Of a stretch of DNA of 64,000 nt, positions 16,267 through 25,019 are shown in pieces. The notes beneath the pieces were generated by a model. That model saw only the letters and a list, made by a program, of their open reading frames with translations, did no database searches and was not told the origin of the DNA. This stretch comes from Gemmatimonas sp. UBA7669. Its GTDB lineage: Bacteria > Gemmatimonadota > Gemmatimonadetes > Gemmatimonadales > Gemmatimonadaceae. Position 1 is the stretch's first letter. Each line of letters starts with the position of its first letter. The DNA lies in NCBI RefSeq assembly GCF_002483225.1, contig NZ_DLHL01000027.1, forward strand, positions 66,163 to 130,162, read 5' to 3'. The position numbers and the translations under genes are program-made.

Positions 16267-18205
16267 ATTGCGGCCTGAATTGCGGCCTGAATTGCAGGCT
16301 GACCAGCAGCTAGTGTTGCCCACGCACCCGGCGCCGCTCGCGGCGTTGTTGTTGGCAGTGGACGCGCGCGGACTGGGCGGCCTGCTGCTCGATCATCCCG
16401 TGCATGAGTCGGCACGGCTGCTGACGGACGCGCTGCGCGCGTGGATGCCGCAATACGGTCCCGGCCCCACACCACTGCGTCGCCTGCCCGCGGGCATCTC
16501 GGCGGATCGCCTGTACGGCGGTGTGGATCTCGCGGCCACGCTCACCACCGGTCGACTGGTGAGTGATCGCGGTGTGCTGGCTGCTGCTGATGGCGGTTTG
16601 CTCGTGGTGCCCATGGCGGAGCGCCTGGGTGTGCCGGCGCGGACCGCGCTCTGTGAAGTACTCGACCACGGTGAAGTGCTGGTGGCGCGCGATGGGGTGA
16701 ACACCCGTCACGCGTCGCGCGTCTGCGTGGTGCTGCTCGATGAGTCGCACGAGGACGAGCAGGTGCATGCGGCGCTTTCTGATCGCCTGGCGTTCTGTGT
16801 GGCCATGGACGGCGACGCGCATGCACTGCTCACGCAACTCACCGCTCCCGCGTCGATGGCAACGCTGCGCACGCGGCTCCGCGATGCACGCGACCGTCTG
16901 GCGCGCATTTCCATGGACGATGCCTGGGCTGCGGAGCTCTGCACCACCGCTGCCGCCTGCGGCGTGGACTCGGTGCGAGCCAGTCTCTTCGCCGTGCGCT
17001 GTGCCCGCGCCCATGCGGCGCTGCATGGGCGACTGATGGTGACCGCCGAAGATGCCCAGGTTGCGGCGGCACTGGTGCTGGCACCTCGTGCCACACGGGT
17101 GCCCACGGCACCGCCGCCTGAAGCCGACGAGACCACCGCACCGCCTGAGCGCGACGCGTCACCACCCGATGCCTCGCCGTCTGACGCGCCGCCGCCGGAA
17201 CCGCCGCGTGCGGACCAGACGGCGTCACACGATGAAGAGCAGGGCGCCCAGCAGGAACCTGCGCCCGAGGCGCTGCCGGCCGATTTGCTGCGGGCTGCCG
17301 TGGAAGCGGCTCTGCCCCCCGGGATGCTGCAGGCCTTGCTCGGACAGCAGAACCACGCGGGCACCGTGAGTGGTCGTGTCGGTGAGACGACCGCCAATCT
17401 GCTGCGCGGCATTCCGCGCGGTGCGCGTGGCGGCCTGCCGCGCGGCGGGGCGCGATTGCATCTGCTGGAGACGCTGCGAGCCGCTGCGCCCTGGCAGCGT
17501 GCGCGGCTCAAGGAGCGTTCGCTCGCGCGCACGTCGTCGGGGCAGGCCTCCGCACGCACGCCGCGTCTCAAGATTCGCCGGGAAGACTTCCGTGTCCGTC
17601 AGTTCCTCGAGCGCACCGGAACGACGGTGCTGTTTGCCGTGGACGCGTCCGGTTCGTCGGCGGTGCATCGTCTGGCGGAAGCCAAGGGCGCCGTGGAATT
17701 GTTGCTGGCCGAGAGCTATGCGCGGCGTGATCGCGTGAGCTTGCTGGCGTTTCGTGGCACCGGAACCGAAGTGCTGCTTCCGCCCACGCGCGCACTGGCG
17801 CGGGCGCGTCGCGTGCTGGCAGCACTGCCCGGCGGGGGCGGAACGCCCATGGCGACAGCCATCGACGCCGTGATAGGGCAGGGCCTGCAGATTCGTCGCA
17901 GTGGGAGCAGTCCGCTCATTGTCTTTCTCACAGATGGTCGGGCCAACATCGCGCGCGACGGCATGGCCGGTCGGGCGCGTGCCGAGCAGGATGCGCTGGC
18001 GGCTGCGGCGCAGTTGGCGGCGCAGCGTCTGCCGGTGCTGTTCGTCGATACCTCGCCGCGCGGCGAGCCCATGGCGCGTCGCCTCGCGGAGGCCATGCGC
18101 GCGCGCTATGTCCCGCTGCCGGTGAGCAACAGTGAGGCGCTGGGCATGCTGGTGAAGCAGACCAAACAGTTGTCGGCGGCCGGCAGTGGAGCGCGGACGT
18201 CGTGA
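16247..18205 (+). CDS. bchD: Magnesium chelatase subunit BchD
   Basis: 652-aa partner of BchI in magnesium chelatase. It has an N-terminal AAA-like domain without an intact Walker A motif (~residues 20-280), a Pro/Ala/Asp-rich linker (~285-335) and a C-terminal von Willebrand A domain with the metal site DASGSS near residue 466, as in BchD/ChlD. ATG 16247 overlaps the end of bchI by 20 bases. The N-terminus contains PELR-PELR-PELQ, encoded by the 12-base tandem repeat. The stop overlaps the GTG of puhE (GTGA). Confidence 0.94.
   Translation: MPLPRPELRPELRPELQADQQLVLPTHPAPLAALLLAVDARGLGGLLLDHPVHESARLLTDALRAWMPQYGPGPTPLRRLPAGISADRLYGGVDLAATLTTGRLVSDRGVLAAADGGLLVVPMAERLGVPARTALCEVLDHGEVLVARDGVNTRHASRVCVVLLDESHEDEQVHAALSDRLAFCVAMDGDAHALLTQLTAPASMATLRTRLRDARDRLARISMDDAWAAELCTTAAACGVDSVRASLFAVRCARAHAALHGRLMVTAEDAQVAAALVLAPRATRVPTAPPPEADETTAPPERDASPPDASPSDAPPPEPPRADQTASHDEEQGAQQEPAPEALPADLLRAAVEAALPPGMLQALLGQQNHAGTVSGRVGETTANLLRGIPRGARGGLPRGGARLHLLETLRAAAPWQRARLKERSLARTSSGQASARTPRLKIRREDFRVRQFLERTGTTVLFAVDASGSSAVHRLAEAKGAVELLLAESYARRDRVSLLAFRGTGTEVLLPPTRALARARRVLAALPGGGGTPMATAIDAVIGQGLQIRRSGSSPLIVFLTDGRANIARDGMAGRARAEQDALAAAAQLAAQRLPVLFVDTSPRGEPMARRLAEAMRARYVPLPVSNSEALGMLVKQTKQLSAAGSGARTS
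16258..16293 (+). repeat. 12-base tandem repeat (3 copies) over the bchI stop and bchD start
   Basis: Three perfect copies of GCGGCCTGAATT, with a degenerate fourth after them. In the bchI frame each unit contains TGA; in the bchD frame each unit encodes PELR. Copy-number change by slippage would leave both frames intact, only altering the number of PELR units and back-up stops. Confidence 0.9.
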
Positions 18206-19134
18206 GCCCGCCGCACGAGCTCCGCGTCGCACTCGATACCAACACGGCCTCCGCTCCGTCAGCCAGTGCCGTGAACTGGCGTTCGCCGCGGCGTGCGCGC
18301 TGGCATGCGTTGCTGCGTGCGCGCCAAACGGCCACGCTCGATACCACGGACATTGCCACCCGCGAGACGACGCTGCGTGTGGCGCTGCGCTCGTTCTTCG
18401 TGGTGGTGGCGTTCTGGTGGAGCGCGACCGGTGCGATCTTTGCGCTCGAGCGCACCCTCGCCACGCGGTCTCTGGGGCTGGCGCTGGCGACGGTGCTGGC
18501 CCTCTGGGGCGTATCGCTCATGCTGCTCGAACGCGACCGCGAAACGCCGTCCGCGGCACGTCGCAGTTTTCTGGGTGGTGCCTTTCTCTGGACCTGGGTG
18601 CAGGTCTTGTTTTACGGCGGGTGGCTTATCGGCCCCGAAGCGCTGCGCGCGGCCGTGCCCGCGCAGGCCCCGTCTTTCGGCTTTGCCCTGCAGGCCATCG
18701 GCGCCATGTTCTGGTATCAGTTGGCCATGCTGGCCGTTCTGGCTGTGGGCGCCATGCTGGTGCGAGGTCGCGTGAATCGTGTGGGGGCATGGACGCTGAT
18801 GCTGTTCTGGGTGGTCCATCAGCTCGCGAGCATCAACATCTTCGTCGGCGTGGAGAATCCGGGGCGCGGCTTCTTCCCCGAGGCGCTGGTGTTTCTCGAG
18901 AGCTACTTCGGACCGCAGCGCAACAGCCTGTTCCTGCTGCTGTCGCTGGCCGCCGTATTGTGCTTCACGCTTGGCGTGGCGCTCCATGCCCTGCGCGGGC
19001 GCACCCCAGCGCTGCGCCAGAGCATGATGCTGCTCACGGTCATTGGCGCCCTGTCGGTGCTGGAGTTGGCGGTGCTGGGGGCGCCCATCAACATGCCGCT
19101 CTGGGAAGCCTTCCTCGCGGTGCGCGGCTACTGA
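18202..19134 (+). CDS. puhE: Photosynthetic complex assembly protein PuhE
   Basis: 310-aa membrane protein with about seven hydrophobic helices. Matching PuhE (DUF3623): FLWTWVQVLFYGGWLIGP, then MLFWVVHQLASINIFVGVENPG and FFPEALVFLESYF. PuhE affects reaction-centre/LH1 levels in Rhodobacter; the exact role is not settled. The first ~45 residues are a variable cytoplasmic stretch. GTG 18202 overlaps the bchD stop. It is the last photosynthesis gene in the window. Confidence 0.85.
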   Translation: MSPPHELRVALDTNTASAPSASAVNWRSPRRARWHALLRARQTATLDTTDIATRETTLRVALRSFFVVVAFWWSATGAIFALERTLATRSLGLALATVLALWGVSLMLLERDRETPSAARRSFLGGAFLWTWVQVLFYGGWLIGPEALRAAVPAQAPSFGFALQAIGAMFWYQLAMLAVLAVGAMLVRGRVNRVGAWTLMLFWVVHQLASINIFVGVENPGRGFFPEALVFLESYFGPQRNSLFLLLSLAAVLCFTLGVALHALRGRTPALRQSMMLLTVIGALSVLELAVLGAPINMPLWEAFLAVRGY

Positions 19135-19168
19135 TCGTTACGGATCGGCCTTTTCGGGGTTTGTAGTG

Positions 19169-19440
19169 GATTCCGCTGCATCCGTGATATCCGCGAGAAG
19201 CCTTTACGAATGTGCCGACACACCGGCCCTCGCGGCGACGGTGAAATCGTCAACCGCTCACGCAAAGGGACGGAGAGCGCAGAGCCCGCAGAGAACCGCG
19301 GTCATGGCTGAACAGCCTTGACGCGGATTTCGCGGATGTGGCGGAAACAACACGGATTCGACAGCAGTCAACAAGAAGGTCGAGGGACTCCATTGCCCCT
19401 CTGCGGCCTTTGCGCCCTCTTTTCCTCTGCGTGGGCTGTT
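19169..19440. repeat. Composite dispersed repeat, copy B
   Basis: Fills the 349-base gap between convergent puhE and the chemoreceptor gene, at the right edge of the photosynthesis block. Outer inverted arms: 19256-19293 and 19398-19436 (CGCAGAG/CTCTGCG-rich). The core module occurs directly at 19171-19200 and inverted at 19315-19366 (CGCGGAT-rich). It shares arms with copy C and core with copies A and C. Nothing protein-coding is seen. Confidence 0.75.
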
Positions 19441-19483
19441 CACGATGTCAGCGCACGCAGAAGAAACGAGTGCAGAAAGTGCT

Positions 19484-21040
19484 TCAGCTTGCGCGGCGCA
19501 GATGCCGCACGGGGGCTGACCGGCCCGCCGGTCTGGTGTTGCTCTGGCCCCGCGTGCCACCGCTCGTTTGCTCGTCGGTGACAAAGGTGGAGACGGCCTG
19601 CGTGAGCCCTTCGGCCTTTTCCCGCAGTTCGACACTGGCTGCGCTGCTTTCTTCGGCGTTGGCCGCCACCGCCTGCGTGACCGTGTTGATGTGCTCGATG
19701 GCCACGGCAATTTGCGCCACGCCCTGCTCCTGCTGCGTGGTGGCCGCGGCCACTTCGCCAATTGACTCGCTGACCTGATCGGCCTGACGGGCAATCAGCG
19801 ACAGACGGTCCAGCACCGTCTGGTTGAGTCGCACGCCGGCGTCCGCGCTGCTCACACTGGTCTCGATGAGCTGCGCGGTGTTCTTGGCGGCGTCGGCGCT
19901 GCGCAGCGCGAGACTGCGCACTTCTTCGGCCACCACGGCGAAGCCACGACCCGCATCACCGGCTCGCGCCGCTTCCACCGCGGCGTTGAGTGCCAGCAGG
20001 TTGGTCTGGAAGGCAATCTCGTCGATGGTCTTCACGATACGCGCCGTGGCGTCGGCGCCGGCCTTGATCTGACCAATGGCCTCGCTCAGTTGGCGCATGC
20101 CGTTCACACCATCGGCCGCCGTGGCGCGTGCTTCTTCGGCCGAACGCCGTGCATCGCGAGCATGCGAGGCACTGGTCTGCGTCATGCTGGTGAGTTCCTG
20201 GAGGCTGGCGGCGACTTCTTCCAGAGACGCGGCCTGACTCGATGCACCATCTGACAGCGTCTCGCTGCTTTCGCGCAACGCCACCGAAGTCTCCAGCATC
20301 TCTTCTGACGATTGCGTCACGAGCCGCATGGTCTGCCCGAGCTCCTCCATGGCCGCATTGAAGCTGGCAGCCACCTCGGCATTGCGGTCGTTGTACTGAC
20401 CGGTGATGCGTACCGTGAGATCACCGCGGGCCAGGCGACCGAGGGCGTCGCTGATCTCGCCGAGGAAGCGCATGGCTTCACCCTTGAGCAACGTTTCCAC
20501 ACGCTCCTGCCGCGCGTTGGTCAGCGCGGTGATGACGATGGCGATGTCGGCCTGCAGCAGTCGATCGAAGGCCCGCTGGAAGCGGCGATACTCAGCCGGC
20601 GTGGCACCGCCCTTCTCCACGGCGATGAGCATGTGCTCGCGGATCACCTCGTACATGGCCACGTACCAGTTGGAATCCAGGTCGATGCGCTCGTGCACCT
20701 GCCCCACGTGCCGGCGATACTCCACGTACTTGTCATCCAGTCTGCCGGAGAACATGGCCAGCACATAGCGCGTGATGAGCGGGCGCTGCCGATCCACCGA
20801 GGTGTGCTTGTCGATGATGGCCTGGGTTTCCCGCGTGCCGGCAATGTGCTTGTAGAACTCATCGATCATTGGGTCGCAGGCCGCCTTGCACGCGTCTTCC
20901 CATACCCGGATGACTCCGAGGTCGTTTGGCGTCACCTGCAGGAAGTCGAGGCGTCGCCGCACGTCACCGTCCGTGATGGCGATTTCACCTTGGGGATACT
21001 GCCGCTCGGTGTTGGTCGGTTTGCGCGTGAAGAAGGACAT
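19484..21040 (-). CDS. Soluble globin-coupled methyl-accepting chemotaxis protein (HemAT-like)
   Basis: 518-aa cytoplasmic chemoreceptor without membrane segments. Residues ~20-180 form a protoglobin sensor with the expected proximal heme His116 in VGQVHERIDL-x4-WY; this would bind oxygen. Next comes a HAMP-like linker (LGRLARGDLTVRITG, ~205-220) and the MCP signalling domain with the hairpin tip DEIAFQTNLLALNAAVEAARAG (~350). It would control CheA through the coiled-coil tip in response to O2. A stand-alone gene with ~200 bases upstream. Being next to the photosynthesis block may be chance, though oxygen sensing suits an organism with oxygen-regulated pigments. Confidence 0.92.
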   Translation of the reverse strand: MSFFTRKPTNTERQYPQGEIAITDGDVRRRLDFLQVTPNDLGVIRVWEDACKAACDPMIDEFYKHIAGTRETQAIIDKHTSVDRQRPLITRYVLAMFSGRLDDKYVEYRRHVGQVHERIDLDSNWYVAMYEVIREHMLIAVEKGGATPAEYRRFQRAFDRLLQADIAIVITALTNARQERVETLLKGEAMRFLGEISDALGRLARGDLTVRITGQYNDRNAEVAASFNAAMEELGQTMRLVTQSSEEMLETSVALRESSETLSDGASSQAASLEEVAASLQELTSMTQTSASHARDARRSAEEARATAADGVNGMRQLSEAIGQIKAGADATARIVKTIDEIAFQTNLLALNAAVEAARAGDAGRGFAVVAEEVRSLALRSADAAKNTAQLIETSVSSADAGVRLNQTVLDRLSLIARQADQVSESIGEVAAATTQQEQGVAQIAVAIEHINTVTQAVAANAEESSAASVELREKAEGLTQAVSTFVTDEQTSGGTRGQSNTRPAGRSAPVRHLRRAS

Positions 21041-21242
21041 GAGGGGGCCGGTCGGGGGAGGTCAACTGGTGCATAAGGTGCACGTTTTCAGGTGTCGACC
21101 GTTACACCGGCTGTCGCGCAGTTTCGCTGTCGGCACTGTGCAGTTCCTGTACGAAACACGGTGCAAACCGGCACCCGAGGCGCGCTACAAGGCTCAGCGT
21201 ACGGTCGAGACTGTCTGAAGTCCGATCGGCCGAGACCGGCTC

Positions 21243-22490
21243 CTACTCGTACCGCAGCGCCTCAATGGGGTCGAGGCGGGCGGCCCGGCGTGCGGGGATC
21301 ATGCCGAAGACAATGCCAATGCTGACCGAAACGACCACCGCAATGAGCGTAAGCGTGACGGGCACTGGCGCGTCGATGTCCATGGCCAGCGAGACCACCC
21401 GCCCAAGCGCCAGCCCGACCAGAATGCCAATGGCCCCACCAATTCCGGTAAGCGTGGAGGCTTCTACGAGAAACTGCACCAGAATGTCGCGTTTGGTGGC
21501 GCCCAAAGCCTTGCGCACACCGATCTCGCGTGTGCGACTGGTGACCGACACGGTCATGATGGCCATCACGCCAATGCCGCCCACCAGCAGCGCCACGCCC
21601 GACAGCACGATCATGACCAGAAAGAACACACCCGTGATGCTGTTGAAGGTGTCGAGAATCTGGTCCTGTGACACGAGGTCAAAGGTGTTGCCGTCACCGG
21701 GCCTGAGTCGGCGTGATTCGCGCAGGGTCATCTCCACCGCACTCTGCGCATCGCTCACGCGCACCCCGGCGCGCGGTTTCACGGGAATGAACAGGGCATT
21801 CGTGCGATCGATGGGATAGGCGCGGTCCATGAAGCGATAGGGCACGATGGCGCCGACGGCCTGGCCCGGCGGCGCAAAGATATTGCCCGGTTCGGCCCAG
21901 AGGCCGATAACCTCCAACGGACGTCCGCCGATCTGCACCGAACGTCCAATGAGGCGCTCCTGACCGTAGAGACGACGCGCGGTTTCCTCCTGCAGCACCA
22001 CCACCGGCGCTCCCGCCGTGATCTCGGCCTTGGTGAACCAGCGCCCCTCCACCAACTCGCCACCCTGAATCTGGGTGAAGCCATCATCCGCGCCAAAAAT
22101 GGCCATGCCCTGCGAGCGCACACCAGGCGACTCGATGCGCGCCAGCGTCTGCGCCCACAGCGACGCATAGGCAATCTCCGGCAACGCCTTGATGCGCTCC
22201 GCTTCGCGCTCGACGAGATCGGGCCGGATGCGCACATCCTTGGGCAGGTCGTCGGGATTGAGCGGCGTCTGCGAAAACTTCTTGAGCACGTAGAACGTGC
22301 TGGGGCCCGCCACCTCGATGGTGTTCACGATCTGGTCGCGAATACCCTGAACGATGGCTGCCATGGCCATGACGGTGGCCACGCCAATGACCACACCGAG
22401 AATGGTGAGTGCCGATCGCATCTTGCTCACGCGCAGGGCCTCGATGGCCATGCGTACATTCTCGCCGAGGGCGTCGATGCGGGCGCTCAT
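21243..22490 (-). CDS. FtsX/MacB-type ABC permease 6 (type B)
   Basis: 415-aa MacB-like permease: N-terminal helix (MRSALTILGVVIGVATVM), large periplasmic domain (~45-285), then three helices with the mechanotransmission region SRTREIGVRKALGATKRDI and the end ARRAARLDPIEALRYE. It belongs with permeases 2 and 4 (alternating type B). ATG 22490 follows the stop of permease 5 after five bases; the frame open to 22667 overlaps permease 5 and is rejected. Last gene of the operon. Unlike permeases 2 and 4 it lacks the paired Cys motif in the periplasmic domain. Confidence 0.9.
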   Translation of the reverse strand: MSARIDALGENVRMAIEALRVSKMRSALTILGVVIGVATVMAMAAIVQGIRDQIVNTIEVAGPSTFYVLKKFSQTPLNPDDLPKDVRIRPDLVEREAERIKALPEIAYASLWAQTLARIESPGVRSQGMAIFGADDGFTQIQGGELVEGRWFTKAEITAGAPVVVLQEETARRLYGQERLIGRSVQIGGRPLEVIGLWAEPGNIFAPPGQAVGAIVPYRFMDRAYPIDRTNALFIPVKPRAGVRVSDAQSAVEMTLRESRRLRPGDGNTFDLVSQDQILDTFNSITGVFFLVMIVLSGVALLVGGIGVMAIMTVSVTSRTREIGVRKALGATKRDILVQFLVEASTLTGIGGAIGILVGLALGRVVSLAMDIDAPVPVTLTLIAVVVSVSIGIVFGMIPARRAARLDPIEALRYE

Positions 22491-22495
22491 GACGG

Positions 22496-23737
22496 CTATT
22501 CCGCGCGCATGGCGGTGATGGGATCGAGTCGGGCGGCGCGCGCCGCCGGGTAGACGCCGAACAGCACACCAATGCCCGCGCCGAGCGTCAGCGCCACTCC
22601 CACACTCCACGGCGATACCCGCGCGGGAAGCGGCGTGAGCGTGCTGATAAGCAACGCGAGCCCCCAACCGCCGAGCACACCCAGCACACCGCCCAGCATG
22701 GCCAGGGCCACGGCTTCCACGAGAAACTGCCGCCGGACATCAGCCGCACTGGCGCCCACCGCCTTGCGCAGACCGATTTCGTGCGTGCGCTCGGTGACGG
22801 CCATGAGCATGATGTTCATGATCACGATGCCGCCCACCACCACGCCAATGGCCACCACGGCGGGGACCACGGCAAACAACACGCGCGTGAGCTGCTTCCA
22901 GAAGGCCACAAAGGCTTCGCCGGTGCCAATGTCGAAGTTGTCGACCTCGGAGGGGCGGAGCTGACGCGCCACACGCATGGCTTCCTGCGCACGCGCCATG
23001 GCCGGCCCCACTTCCTCGGCCTCACGCATCTTCACCGAAACCACGGTGGTTTGCCGCCTGCCGAACATGGCCTCGAAGGCATTGAGCGGTACGAGGGCAA
23101 AGGCGTCGAAGGATTGACCCAGCACACGCCCCTTGGGCGCCACCACACCAATGACGGTGAATCGTGTGCCCATGATGCGCACCTCCTGATCCACCGCCTG
23201 CCCGCCGTCGAAGAGATCCTTGGCCACATCGGCGCCGATGACCACGACGCGTCGCCGCTCGCGGATGTCGATGTCGTTCATGGGTCGGCCGCTGGTGAAG
23301 CGGTAATCCTGCACCACCTGATAGCCCGGCGTGACGCCGAAGATCAGCACACTGCCCAGGGTGCGATTGCGCCACACCACATCCGCACGCGGTGTGGGCC
23401 ATCCACTTTGCAGGCTGATGGCCTCGGCATCAGGCAGCGCCGCCTGCACCGCCTCGGCGTCACGCTCATTGATGCGCGGCCGCCGCTGCATGGTGCGGAA
23501 CTCATCGTCGGTGAACATGCCCAGGCTGATGGGGACACGTCGCACCTGGAAGGTGTTCATGCCGATCATGGCGTCGGCGATGTTTTCCTTCACATAGGCA
23601 TTCATGCCCTGGATGATGGCCACCACCGCCACCAGAAACCCCACCGACACCACGATGCCAAGCAGCGTGAACGCCGTTCGCAGCGGGTTCACGCGCAATT
23701 GCCCGAAGGCCAATCGAAGACTGTCGATGAATAGCAT
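22496..23737 (-). CDS. FtsX/MacB-type ABC permease 5 (type A)
   Basis: 413-aa permease of the type-A set (with permeases 1 and 3): VNPLRTAFTLLGIVVSVGFLVAVVAIIQGM at the N-terminus, periplasmic domain, GGIVIMNIMLMAVTERTHEIGLRKAVGAS and the end ARAARLDPITAMRAE. It is the most divergent type-A copy (SVGF instead of GVMF; TERTHEIGLRKAVG). It needs a separate ATPase; the only one nearby is at 28801-29607. Probably pairs with permease 6. Confidence 0.9.
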   Translation of the reverse strand: MLFIDSLRLAFGQLRVNPLRTAFTLLGIVVSVGFLVAVVAIIQGMNAYVKENIADAMIGMNTFQVRRVPISLGMFTDDEFRTMQRRPRINERDAEAVQAALPDAEAISLQSGWPTPRADVVWRNRTLGSVLIFGVTPGYQVVQDYRFTSGRPMNDIDIRERRRVVVIGADVAKDLFDGGQAVDQEVRIMGTRFTVIGVVAPKGRVLGQSFDAFALVPLNAFEAMFGRRQTTVVSVKMREAEEVGPAMARAQEAMRVARQLRPSEVDNFDIGTGEAFVAFWKQLTRVLFAVVPAVVAIGVVVGGIVIMNIMLMAVTERTHEIGLRKAVGASAADVRRQFLVEAVALAMLGGVLGVLGGWGLALLISTLTPLPARVSPWSVGVALTLGAGIGVLFGVYPAARAARLDPITAMRAE

Positions 23738-23758
23738 GAGTGGCAGCTGGTCCGGGCC

Positions 23759-25015
23759 CTACTCGTACCGCAGCGCCTCCACCGGATCGAGTCGCGAGGC
23801 CTTGATGGCCGGCAACATGCCGAATGCCACCCCCGTTACCGCACTGGCCACCAGCGCCGTGACCACAATGCTCGTGGGCAGCGATGCCGGGATGCTGGTG
23901 TTGCTGCGAATGATCCACGCCAGTAACGCGCCCACCGCGAGACCGATGAACGCCCCGATGCTGGTGAGCGTGGCGGCTTCCACCAGAAACTGCCAGCGAA
24001 TCGTGCCGGCCGTGGCGCCCAGAGCCTTGCGCACACCGATCTCGCGGGTGCGCTCGGTCACGGAGATCATCATGATGGCCACCACGCCCACGCCGCCCAC
24101 GAGCAGGGCCACCGCAGACAGGGCCAGACCCACGGCGAAGATGGCGCCGAAGAGCTGGTTGAAAGTGTCCATGATGCGGTCCTGCTCAATGAGATAGAAC
24201 GTATTGCGATCACCGGGACGCAGACCACGCCGAGCACGCATGGCGGCCATCACGTCGTCCATCACCACATCCTGACCCACGCCGGCGCGCGGCCTGACGA
24301 GCAGCGTGAGACTGTTGCGCCATACATCGAGCACACGCACCGCCGCCTGCAGCGGGATGATGGCGCGGGGTGTTTCCGGCCCTCGCCCTTCCAGTGAGCG
24401 CAGAAAGCCCGCCTTGGGATTGAACACGCCAATGACCGTGAACTGCCGGCCGTTGATGGTGATCTGCTTGCCAATGGGCTCGGAGTCACCGAAGAGTTGC
24501 GCCTTGAGCGTGTCGTTCACGAGCACCACGGGCTGGCCGGCCTCGTATTCGGCGCGCGTGAAGTTGCGGCCTGGCGAGATATCCGACGCATTCACCAGCG
24601 GCCACTCCAGGCTGTAGGCGTCGTAGCCCACGCCGTCCACGCGCGCGTCGCGATAACCGAAGTTGCCCGAGCCGCCCAGCACGCCGATGGCATCCTGCAC
24701 GGTGGACAGTCGGCGAATCATGTCCCACTCGTTGAACGAGATGGGCGGATTGCGCCGGTCGGGACAATTTTCGTCCGTGCCATCGCAGGCCTGAATGCCC
24801 GTGCCGCGGCGCTGCACGATGAAGGTGGTGGCGCCGATCTGTTCGAGATCCTGCTCGAAGGAGCGACGAATGCCGGTGACGACAGCACCCATGGCCACCA
24901 CGACGAACACCCCGATGGCCACACCGGCAATGGTGAGCGCCGCGCGCACCTTGTTGGAGCGAATGGCGTCGAGCGCCATGCCCACGCCTTCAAAGGCCAG
25001 AAAGATCGATCGCAT
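23759..25015 (-). CDS. FtsX/MacB-type ABC permease 4 (type B)
   Basis: 418-aa MacB-like permease with NKVRAALTIAGVAIGVFVVVAMGAVV, a large periplasmic domain, MMISVTERTREIGVRKALGA and LDPVEALRYE. It has a CDGTDENC motif near residue 78 of the periplasmic domain that could form a disulphide; permease 2 has the equivalent CDGSDNTC. ATG 25015 is chosen: GGAG lies 8 bases upstream and it is five bases after the stop of permease 3. Pairs with permease 3 by position. Confidence 0.9.
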   Translation of the reverse strand: MRSIFLAFEGVGMALDAIRSNKVRAALTIAGVAIGVFVVVAMGAVVTGIRRSFEQDLEQIGATTFIVQRRGTGIQACDGTDENCPDRRNPPISFNEWDMIRRLSTVQDAIGVLGGSGNFGYRDARVDGVGYDAYSLEWPLVNASDISPGRNFTRAEYEAGQPVVLVNDTLKAQLFGDSEPIGKQITINGRQFTVIGVFNPKAGFLRSLEGRGPETPRAIIPLQAAVRVLDVWRNSLTLLVRPRAGVGQDVVMDDVMAAMRARRGLRPGDRNTFYLIEQDRIMDTFNQLFGAIFAVGLALSAVALLVGGVGVVAIMMISVTERTREIGVRKALGATAGTIRWQFLVEAATLTSIGAFIGLAVGALLAWIIRSNTSIPASLPTSIVVTALVASAVTGVAFGMLPAIKASRLDPVEALRYE

Positions 25016-25019
25016 GGGC

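Noticed and set aside
22491..22667. Longer N-terminus for permease 6 and likewise for permease 4
   Set aside because: The extensions run antiparallel in frame through the 3' ends of the previous permeases and lack the family beginning; starts at 22490 and 25015 align with paralogues.
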